A stretch of DNA of 64,000 nt from Sphaerochaeta globosa str. Buddy. Lineage in GTDB: Bacteria; Spirochaetota; Spirochaetia; Sphaerochaetales; Sphaerochaetaceae. Made by a program: the position numbers and the translations under genes. The stretch covers positions 1,060,458-1,124,457 of the forward strand of contig NC_015152.1 of the NCBI RefSeq assembly GCF_000190435.1, given 5' to 3'. The notes under the pieces were generated by a model. The model saw nothing but the letters and a program-made list of their open reading frames with translations, had not been told where the DNA came from and did not search any database. Positions 29,655-36,767 of this stretch are shown here, one piece after another. Each line of letters starts with the position of its first letter. The first letter of the stretch is position 1.

Positions 29655-29730
29655 GATTATGAAATAAAATCTCAGTAGTAGGACAGAAATTGCCTAAATA
29701 GTAGGTATATTTACAATATTACGAAAAAAG

Positions 29731-29758
29731 TTGACAGATTTTCAGAAAGATTTATACT
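29731..29758 (+). promoter_or_regulatory. Promoter of the ribose-type ABC operon
   Basis: TTGACA (29731-29736), a 16-base spacer and TATACT (29753-29758), about 48 bases upstream of the binding-protein start. The matches are 6/6 and 5/6. Confidence 0.75.
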
Positions 29759-29805
29759 AAGTGCAACACAGGCATCGAAGATCTTGAGCCTGTAGGAGGT
29801 TTGTA

Positions 29806-30813
29806 ATGAAAAAGGTATTGGTACTCCTTCTTGTCCTGCTGGTTGCAACCAGCGTCGTGTTTGCACAGGGCTCCAAGGAAGCTGGTGCAAAGAAGCAGTT
29901 GATGGGAGTTGTAACCCCCAGCGCTGACCATGGATTCACCGCAGAGTCAATCCGCCACAGTGAAGCCCAGGTCAAGGCACTCTCAGCACAGTACGGTTTT
30001 GACTACCGCTTCATGACGGCAGCCGAAAGTAGTGAACAGAGCAATGCTGTTGAAACCATTCTCGGCATGAAACCCGATGTACTGGTCCTCTGGCCGGTCA
30101 ACGGTGATGAGCTGCGCAGTGTAGCCCAGTCGGTAATGGACAGTAAGGTTCCCTTGATCGTCTACGACCGTTTCATCCCCGGCCTCGCTCCCGATGCCGA
30201 GATCAGCGGCGACAACGTAGCTATCGGTGAAGGTGCTGGACGATATTTCAATGAGTATTTCAAGGAAGACCTGGCCAAGGGCAAGGTAAACTACCTCGAA
30301 TTCAAGGGTGACAGCTCCACCGTTCCTATGGAACGCACCAATGGATTCCTCTCCACTGCAAGTCCCAACTTCAATCTGGTGCAATCCTTTGTTACCAACT
30401 GGAGTCAGCAGACTGCCATGGAGCAGATGGAAAGCTTCCTGAATACCAAGAGCAAGGCTGAAATCGAATCCATCAAGGCAATCTGGACCCACGATGATGA
30501 AATTGTCTTCGGTATTGTCGAAGCTCTGAAGAACTATCATGGAAATGCAAAGATCAACATCCGTCTGATTAACGGCGTCTCTGGTGGTGAAGGGTTCATG
30601 AATCTCTTTGAGAACTCCGGTTTGGCCGGCGTCGATTTCATGACCTACACATTCTCCCCGTCCATGGTCCGCGATGCCATCGACCTTGGTCTGAAGGTGT
30701 TGCAGGGCGAGAAGCTCGAGAAGAACTACAAGGTTCCTACCGAGATGATCGACAAGACCAACTACAAGACCTATATGCAGGGTAAGTTGTACACGGTACG
30801 CTATAGCCTGTAA
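29806..30813 (+). CDS. Ribose-type sugar-binding protein (Peripla_BP_4)
   Basis: A 335-residue periplasmic binding protein of the CUT2 class (RbsB/XylF type). The signal peptide (MKKVLVLLLVLLVATSVVFA) is followed by QGSKEAG. The mature part shows the fold markers LMGVVTPSADHGF, KPDVLVLWPVNGDEL, VPLIVYDRFIPG and IKAIWTHDDEIVFG, typical of monosaccharide binders. It is the first gene of an operon with RbsA-like, RbsC-like, oxidoreductase and isomerase genes. It has a near-consensus promoter and a GTAGGAGG ribosome site. The ligand is unknown, though the two enzymes suggest an uncommon sugar or inositol-like compound. Confidence 0.88.
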   Translation: MKKVLVLLLVLLVATSVVFAQGSKEAGAKKQLMGVVTPSADHGFTAESIRHSEAQVKALSAQYGFDYRFMTAAESSEQSNAVETILGMKPDVLVLWPVNGDELRSVAQSVMDSKVPLIVYDRFIPGLAPDAEISGDNVAIGEGAGRYFNEYFKEDLAKGKVNYLEFKGDSSTVPMERTNGFLSTASPNFNLVQSFVTNWSQQTAMEQMESFLNTKSKAEIESIKAIWTHDDEIVFGIVEALKNYHGNAKINIRLINGVSGGEGFMNLFENSGLAGVDFMTYTFSPSMVRDAIDLGLKVLQGEKLEKNYKVPTEMIDKTNYKTYMQGKLYTVRYSL

Positions 30814-30831
30814 GGGTTTGAATTTTCAATG

Positions 30832-30875
30832 GATGTGCCCTCTGGAGGCTGGATTTCCGGTCTCCTCTGGGCATC
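30832..30875 (+). terminator. Intercistronic hairpin after the ribose-type binding-protein gene
   Basis: GATG and CCC segments at 30832-30840 pair with GGGCATC (30869-30875) with a small bulge, and GGAG and CTCC can pair inside. It lies between the binding-protein gene and the ATPase gene and probably lowers downstream expression. Confidence 0.4.
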
Positions 30876-30899
30876 TCTTGTATAGGTAGGGAGACTGTT

Positions 30900-32402
30900 A
30901 TGATCCTTGAGATGAAGAACATATCGAAGTCGTTTGGAGCGGTTGAGGCCTTGAAGGATGTCTCCTTCACGGTCCATAGCAAAGAGATCCACGGTCTGCT
31001 TGGTGAGAATGGAGCCGGAAAAACGACTTTGATGAACATCCTAGCCGGAACATTCGGTCCTGATGCAGGAACGATTGAAATCGATGGGAACATCGTCGAG
31101 GGCATGAGCCCTAAAAAAGCTGCAGAACTGAAGATTCGCTTTATTCACCAGGAGTTGAATCTGTGCAACGACTTAACGGTTTTTCAGAATATGTTCCTCG
31201 GTGAAGAATATACAAAACAACGGTGGAAAGTCGACAAAAAGAGGGAGATGGAGCACGCCCAGAAGGTGCTCGATTCAATGAACAGCGGCATCGATGCGCA
31301 CACAATCGTCTGTGAGCTCGATACCGCACAAAAGCAAATGGTCGAAATTGCCAGGGCGCTGTTGTTTTCCAGTGAACTCATCATTATGGATGAGCCGACG
31401 ACCGCTTTGAACAACCGGGAAATAGAGAAGCTGTTCTCCATTATGCAGCGCCTCAAGGCCGAGGGAGTTTCTTTTATCTATATTTCTCATAAAATGCCGG
31501 AAATTTTCAGTATTTGCGACCGTTTTACTGTTCTCCGCGATGGGACATTCATCAAAAGCGGTTTGATCAAGGATATTGATGAGCATCAGGCAACTGAGCT
31601 GCTCATTGGAAAAAGCTTTGTGCAGGCGCATATCAAGGATGGTATTGCCGCAAGCATCACCGAAGAAGTGGTGCTGAAAGCCAGAGGCTTGACGGGTCAA
31701 AGTTTCCGCAATGTCTCGTTTGACCTCCACCGTGGTGAGATTCTGGTCTGCACCGGTTTGCAAGGTTCAGGAACCGATGAACTGGCTACTTCTCTGTTTG
31801 GAGCATCCAACTTGGAAGCCGGCATGCTTGAAAGACCCGACGGTCCGCTGGCAATGCATGATATCAAGGCTGTGATGAAACGGGGGATCGCCATGGTTCC
31901 CCGCAACCGAAAGGAGCGGGGTATCCTGCCGGATTTGAGTATCAGAAACAACAACTCCCTTTCTTTCTATGTTGCCAAGCATAAGGGTTTGTTTGTCACT
32001 ATGCGTGAGGAAAAGGAGCGCTTCGATGCAAGCCAAAAGCGCTTGGGAATAAAAGTAGGCAGTGATTTGGATGCCATCACTTCCCTCTCGGGAGGGAATC
32101 AACAGAAGGTGATTCTCAGCCGATGGCTCGAGATCGATGCCGATGTCTACATCATGGATAATCCAACCCAAGGCATTGATGTAGGTGCCAAATTCTCCAT
32201 CTACACATTGATTGTGGAATTGGCCGCCCAGGGAAAGGGTGTCATTGTTTTCACTAGTGAATATCCGGAAATCCACCAGCTGGCGGATCGCTGTCTCGTT
32301 CTCTACAAGGGATCGACAGCGGCTGTGCTTAGCCGTGATGAGATTTCCGAGGCCGCCATCATGGAATATTCGACCGGAACCAGAAAGGAGGAGCTCAATT
32401 GA
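30900..32402 (+). CDS. Ribose-type ABC transporter ATPase, two nucleotide-binding domains (RbsA/MglA-like)
   Basis: A 500-residue double ATPase. Domain 1 has Walker A GENGAGKTTLMNIL near residue 37 and Walker B LIIMDEPTTAL near 160, with a divergent signature region (LDTAQKQ in place of LS-type sequence). Domain 2 has the usual degenerate Walker A (GLQGSGTDEL near 288), a clear signature SLSGGNQQKVILSRWL near 398 and Walker B VYIMDNPTQGIDVG. This asymmetry is normal in CUT2 ATPases. The start codon has a GTAGGGAG-like site. Its stop overlaps the TTG start of the permease gene. Confidence 0.92.
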   Translation: MILEMKNISKSFGAVEALKDVSFTVHSKEIHGLLGENGAGKTTLMNILAGTFGPDAGTIEIDGNIVEGMSPKKAAELKIRFIHQELNLCNDLTVFQNMFLGEEYTKQRWKVDKKREMEHAQKVLDSMNSGIDAHTIVCELDTAQKQMVEIARALLFSSELIIMDEPTTALNNREIEKLFSIMQRLKAEGVSFIYISHKMPEIFSICDRFTVLRDGTFIKSGLIKDIDEHQATELLIGKSFVQAHIKDGIAASITEEVVLKARGLTGQSFRNVSFDLHRGEILVCTGLQGSGTDELATSLFGASNLEAGMLERPDGPLAMHDIKAVMKRGIAMVPRNRKERGILPDLSIRNNNSLSFYVAKHKGLFVTMREEKERFDASQKRLGIKVGSDLDAITSLSGGNQQKVILSRWLEIDADVYIMDNPTQGIDVGAKFSIYTLIVELAAQGKGVIVFTSEYPEIHQLADRCLVLYKGSTAAVLSRDEISEAAIMEYSTGTRKEELN

Positions 32403-33376
32403 ATGGTTTGACGCTATCGAAGAAGCAGGTGCGGGACACCTGGAGAAATATTACCGGCAACTACAGCCATTGGTTGAGTTTTGTTTTATTGTTGTTGGTG
32501 GCTGTCATTGTCAGTCCCTCCTTTTTGACATGGAACAATATCACCAACCAATTCGTACAAGGGACTATCGTTGGCATTTGTGCAATGGGTATGAGCCTGA
32601 TCATCTCAGCGGGGATGATTGATTTGTCAGTTGGGTCCACCGTTGCCCTGATCAGCGGATTCGGGGTGATGGTGCTTAATTCCACCCACTCCATTGTTCT
32701 GGCATTTCTCTTCTGTCTGGGAGCAGGAATCCTGGCTGGCTTAATCAACGGTCTGCTTGTGACCAAGGGACGAATCGCCCCCTTTATTGTAACCCTTGCC
32801 ACTATGAGTGCCTGGCGCAGCGTGATCAACCAGATGGGACAGGGCGGTCCTTTCACCGTTGACAAGGACATGTATGCACCGTTCCGTGCCATTGCCGCCG
32901 GTCGTATTCTTTCGATTCCTCATCTGATGGTGTTCCTGATTCTCATAACCGTACTTACCGGTCTCATTATGTCCAAGACAAAATTCGGTACCTATGTGTA
33001 TGCCGTTGGTTCGAACCAGCAGGCAGCTCGTTTGAGTGGTATCAATGTGAATCGTGTCAAAACCCTCATTTTTACCTATGCAGGATTGCTCTATGGGTTG
33101 GCGGCCTTCTTACTTGCAAGCCGGTTGACCTCCATTCAAGCGGCAAGTGCTGGAATGGGGTATGAGATGGATGCCATTGCCGCCGTTGCCATCGGAGGGA
33201 CGAGCATGGATGGCGGCCGGGGGAAAATCATCGGCACGTTCCTCGGAGTGTTGATGTTGAGAATCATCAATACAGTCTTGATCATGGCCAATGTGCCTCC
33301 ATTCCTCAACGGTTTGGTCACCGGTGTCATCATCATTGTCGCAGTGCTTGCACAGAGCAACAAGAAGGGAAAATAG
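32399..33376 (+). CDS. Ribose-type ABC transporter permease (RbsC-like)
   Basis: A 325-residue permease with 8-10 hydrophobic helices. It carries the CUT2 permease signature GMSLIISAGMIDLSVGS near residues 65-80 and the cytoplasmic stretch YAVGSNQQAARLSGINV near 200. A TTG start at 32399 is well supported by AAGGAGG seven bases upstream and overlaps the ATPase stop. It completes the importer encoded from 29806. Confidence 0.9.
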   Translation: MNGLTLSKKQVRDTWRNITGNYSHWLSFVLLLLVAVIVSPSFLTWNNITNQFVQGTIVGICAMGMSLIISAGMIDLSVGSTVALISGFGVMVLNSTHSIVLAFLFCLGAGILAGLINGLLVTKGRIAPFIVTLATMSAWRSVINQMGQGGPFTVDKDMYAPFRAIAAGRILSIPHLMVFLILITVLTGLIMSKTKFGTYVYAVGSNQQAARLSGINVNRVKTLIFTYAGLLYGLAAFLLASRLTSIQAASAGMGYEMDAIAAVAIGGTSMDGGRGKIIGTFLGVLMLRIINTVLIMANVPPFLNGLVTGVIIIVAVLAQSNKKGK

Positions 33377-33386
33377 GAGAAGAGCC

Positions 33387-34463
33387 ATGCAGATTGGAAT
33401 AGTTGGAGCCGGTGGAATGGCCGCCTATCATGTGAAGGGTTTTATTGCTGCAGGAGCTGATGTAGTTGCTGTCGCCGATTCCGATGAAGGGCGTGCCCGA
33501 CGGTTTGCAGACCAGTATGGAATACCGCATACCTATCCAAGCTTGCAGGCCATGCTTGATCAGATGCCGTTGCTTGATGCAGTTTCCATCGTAACCCCGA
33601 ATAAATTTCATGCACCGCTGACCATACAAGCCCTTGAGGCAGGCAAGCATGTGTATTGCGAGAAACCGCCGGCCCGCAATGCCAAGGAAATGCTTCTGAT
33701 GTATGAAGCAGCCCAAAAGGCAAACAAACATTTGATGTTTGGTTTCAACAACCGTTGCCGACCTGAAAGCCAGGTGATGTATCGGTATATCGAGAATGGA
33801 GACGTAGGCAGGATCAACTCAGCGCAGGCAACGTGGATCCGCAGAGCGGGTATCCCTGGATTCGGCGGGTGGTTCACCGACAAGGATCTCTCAGGCGGCG
33901 GACCGGTAATCGACCTGTTGCATATGATCGATCTCGCGCTCTCGTTCATGGGTTATCCAGAACCGAAGTCGGTGCTTGGTGTCACCTTTGATGATTTCAT
34001 GGGAAATCCGGCATTCAAGGGGCCTTGGGGTATCGCCGACGGCAACGGTAAAACGAATGTGGAGACAGCCTGTCATGCCATGGTTACCTTCAAGGACGGT
34101 CAGTCCTTGATGATCCGCAACTCATGGGCTGAGATGAATGAGCGTGAAGTGGTTTCTGTGACCTTCCAGGGCAGTAAGGCTGGAGGAAAGGTGGAACGTC
34201 TGTTTGGTATCGATGGTATGGATGAAACCAGTTGTGATACCGCCATGCTCTTCACAGAGGAGTACGGTAGGCAGGTGAATCGAAAGATTCTGGTACAGAA
34301 GGATGAAACCATGGGCAGGGTGGCCAATGCCGTCAATTTTGTCCAGAGCATCACAGAAGGGAAAAAACCGATGAACACACCAGCTGAGGCTTTAATCCTG
34401 ATGCGTATCACCGATGCCATCTATATGAGCAGCGAAACCGGTGAGTGTGTACAGTTTGAATAA
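33387..34463 (+). CDS. Gfo/Idh/MocA-family NAD(P)-dependent oxidoreductase
   Basis: 358 residues. The N-terminal Rossmann fold has GIVGAGGMAAYHVKGF, and the catalytic stretch VYCEKPPARNAKEM holds the family Lys of EKP near residue 94. A C-terminal alpha/beta substrate domain follows, with DLLHMIDLALSFMG. Members oxidise or reduce sugars and inositols at a ring hydroxyl. The start at 33387 follows the permease by 10 bases and has a TAGGAGAAGAG site. Together with the isomerase encoded next it likely performs the first steps on the imported sugar. Confidence 0.88.
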   Translation: MQIGIVGAGGMAAYHVKGFIAAGADVVAVADSDEGRARRFADQYGIPHTYPSLQAMLDQMPLLDAVSIVTPNKFHAPLTIQALEAGKHVYCEKPPARNAKEMLLMYEAAQKANKHLMFGFNNRCRPESQVMYRYIENGDVGRINSAQATWIRRAGIPGFGGWFTDKDLSGGGPVIDLLHMIDLALSFMGYPEPKSVLGVTFDDFMGNPAFKGPWGIADGNGKTNVETACHAMVTFKDGQSLMIRNSWAEMNEREVVSVTFQGSKAGGKVERLFGIDGMDETSCDTAMLFTEEYGRQVNRKILVQKDETMGRVANAVNFVQSITEGKKPMNTPAEALILMRITDAIYMSSETGECVQFE

Positions 34464-34476
34464 GAGGGGAGAGAAT

Positions 34477-35466
34477 ATGAGTCGTTTGGTTACCTTGGCT
34501 TCAGGCCAATTCGGGGATTTGCCGTTGGAAGACCTCTGCCGTCTTGCAAAAGATATGGGCTACGAGGGGCTTGAGCTTGCCACCCATGCACATTTTGATG
34601 TGCAGAAAGCTTTGCATGATCCTTCCTACCTTCCTATGGTGCAGGAAACTCTGAACCGATATGGTCTTGCCTGTAAGGCGATCAGCGCCCATTTGACCGG
34701 CCAATGTGTCTGTGATGTCTGGGACGAGCGTCTGGATGGATTTGCCCCTTCCCATTTGGCCGGCAAGCCTGAAGCGATCAGGGCTTGGGCCATCGAGGAA
34801 ATGAAGGATACCGCTCGTGCTGCCCAACAGTTTGGGGTTTCTGTGGTGAATGGATTTACCGGATCTCCCATCTGGGCTCGTTGGTACTCCTATCCGCAAA
34901 CCAGCGATGCAATGATTGAGGCGGGTTTTCAGCTCGTTCATGACCTATGGACCCCGATTTTCGATGTATTTGATGCGTGTGATGTGCGCTTTGCCTTGGA
35001 GGTGCATCCCACTGAAATCGCCTTCGATTGGTATACAACCGAACGGCTGTTCAAACTTTTCAACTACCGGAAAACCCTTGGACTCAATTTTGATCCAAGT
35101 CATCTGGTTTGGCAGGGAGTGGATGAGGTAGGGTTCGCAAGGGATTTTGCGAATCGGATTTACCACGTTCATATGAAGGATGTAAAGCTAAAAAGCAATC
35201 CCCGAGCAGGGATCCTGGGCTCGTTCCTTCCCTTCGGCGATACGCGTCGAAGCTGGGATTTTGTTTCCGTTGGGCATGGAAATGTGGATTTTGATGGGAT
35301 TATCCGAGAACTCAACCGCGCCGGCTATACGGGACCACTGTCGGTGGAGTGGGAGGATTCAGGTATGGACAGGGTTTTCGGAGCTACCGAGAGCTGTGCC
35401 TACGTGAAGAAAATAAATTTTAGTAGTTCCTCGATTGCCTTCGATGCAGCCCTGAAAACCCAGTAA
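34477..35466 (+). CDS. Sugar phosphate isomerase/epimerase (xylose-isomerase-like TIM barrel)
   Basis: A 329-residue AP_endonuc_2 family TIM barrel. Likely metal ligands fall in LEVHPTEIAFDW, LNFDPSHLVW, YHVHMKDVKL and LSVEWEDSGMD, in the order expected for this family. Such proteins interconvert keto and aldo sugars or epimers, often beside Gfo/Idh/MocA oxidoreductases. The ATG at 34477 has a GAGGGGAGAG site, and the gene follows the oxidoreductase after 13 bases. A long A+T-rich hairpin marks the end of the operon. Confidence 0.85.
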   Translation: MSRLVTLASGQFGDLPLEDLCRLAKDMGYEGLELATHAHFDVQKALHDPSYLPMVQETLNRYGLACKAISAHLTGQCVCDVWDERLDGFAPSHLAGKPEAIRAWAIEEMKDTARAAQQFGVSVVNGFTGSPIWARWYSYPQTSDAMIEAGFQLVHDLWTPIFDVFDACDVRFALEVHPTEIAFDWYTTERLFKLFNYRKTLGLNFDPSHLVWQGVDEVGFARDFANRIYHVHMKDVKLKSNPRAGILGSFLPFGDTRRSWDFVSVGHGNVDFDGIIRELNRAGYTGPLSVEWEDSGMDRVFGATESCAYVKKINFSSSSIAFDAALKTQ

Positions 35467-35479
35467 TCATGCGATATTT

Positions 35480-35516
35480 GTCTATTTATATGCAATAAAC
35501 CTGCATATAAATAGAC
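35480..35516. terminator. A+T-rich 15-bp hairpin after the ribose-type operon
   Basis: GTCTATTTATATGCA (35480-35494) pairs perfectly with 35502-35516 across a 7-base loop, 13 bases after the isomerase stop. It has no G+C-rich core and no T-run, so it is unusual as a terminator and could equally be an operator for ilvE. Confidence 0.5.
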
Positions 35517-35591
35517 GAAATGCATACGAAGTTGTACAATGCCCCCTAATATAAGTCACACAAGGGTCTTCTGCGGCCGAAGGAACATCGT

Positions 35592-36617
35592 ATGGAAAAG
35601 AAGAACATTGATTGGGGCAGTCTTGGATTCAGCTATACCAAGACCGATAGCCGGTATGTCTCGTACTGGAAAGATAACCAGTGGGATGACGGAGCAATGG
35701 TTGAAGATGCCAATGTAACCATCAACGAGAGCGCAGGGGTTCTACAATATGCCCAGACCTGTTTCGAAGGCCTAAAAGCATATACCACCATCGATGGAAA
35801 GGTAGTTGCCTTTCGTCCCGATCTCAATGCCCAACGCATGTACGATACCGCTCACAGGCTTCTGATGCCTCCGTTCCCCCATGATCGCTTCATCGATGCC
35901 CTGGATAAACTGGTGAAAGCCAATCTTGCATTTGTTCCTCCCTATGGCAGTGGAGCAACGCTCTATATTCGTCCGTACCTTTTTGGCAGTGGTCCTGTTA
36001 TCGGTGTTGCCCCGGCTCCTGAATATACCTTCAGAATGTTCTGTACTCCTGTCGGTCCGTATTTCAAGAGTGGAATCAAGCCACTGAAGTTGCAGGTAAG
36101 CGAATTCGACCGGGCAGCCCCGCGTGGTACCGGCCACATAAAGGGTGGGCTGAACTATGCCATGAGCCTGTATGCAGGACATGAAGCGCACAAGAATGGA
36201 TTTGCCGAGAACCTCTACCTCGATGCAGCAACGCAGAGTTTCGTTGAGGAGACGGGTGGGGCGAACTTCATTTTTGTGACCAAGGACAACAAGGTGGTAA
36301 CCCCCAAGAGTCCTTCCATCCTGCCATCCATCACCCGTCGTTCACTGATGTATGTTGCCAAGGAAATTCTCCACCTCGAGACCGAGGAGCGTCCGGTTCC
36401 ACTTGATGAAGTTGCTGAATTTGCTGAAGGAGGGCTGTGCGGCACTGCTGCAGTCATCTCTCCCATCGGCTCGATTACCACCAAAAAGGGAGTAATCTAC
36501 CTACCCAGCGGCATGGAGAAGATGGGTCCTATCACCCAAAAGCTGTACGATACACTCACAGGTATCCAAATGGGAAGACTCGAAGCCCCCGAGGGCTGGA
36601 TTCACACCATCGCATAA
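35592..36617 (+). CDS. ilvE: Branched-chain amino-acid aminotransferase (class IV)
   Basis: A 341-residue fold-type IV PLP enzyme that transaminates leucine, isoleucine and valine with 2-oxoglutarate. Markers are the N-terminal QYAQTCFEGLKAY, the phosphate and substrate region YIRPYLFGSG near residue 125, the PLP lysine in GHIKGGLNYA near 196, and EETGGANFIFV with CGTAAVISPIG in the C-terminal half. It resembles the eukaryote-like BCAT group of about 340-360 residues rather than the 300-residue E. coli IlvE. It is a single-gene unit with its own terminator. Confidence 0.92.
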   Translation: MEKKNIDWGSLGFSYTKTDSRYVSYWKDNQWDDGAMVEDANVTINESAGVLQYAQTCFEGLKAYTTIDGKVVAFRPDLNAQRMYDTAHRLLMPPFPHDRFIDALDKLVKANLAFVPPYGSGATLYIRPYLFGSGPVIGVAPAPEYTFRMFCTPVGPYFKSGIKPLKLQVSEFDRAAPRGTGHIKGGLNYAMSLYAGHEAHKNGFAENLYLDAATQSFVEETGGANFIFVTKDNKVVTPKSPSILPSITRRSLMYVAKEILHLETEERPVPLDEVAEFAEGGLCGTAAVISPIGSITTKKGVIYLPSGMEKMGPITQKLYDTLTGIQMGRLEAPEGWIHTIA

Positions 36618-36637
36618 GTATCATTACTATGGCAGAG

Positions 36638-36662
36638 CATCCCGCCCGAAAGGCGGGATGTT
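36638..36662 (+). terminator. Terminator after ilvE
   Basis: A perfect 9-bp stem CATCCCGCC (36638-36646) with GGCGGGATG (36652-36660) and a CGAAA loop, followed by TTCTG. Confidence 0.7.
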
Positions 36663-36767
36663 CTGTATGGTAGCTTCTCCTTGATAGCAGTCTTCTTGCT
36701 TCAGTACGTACCTCTCCTTTCTTTACTGTCAAAGCAGGTTGCAGTACAGTAGGGCAAGGAGTGTGTC

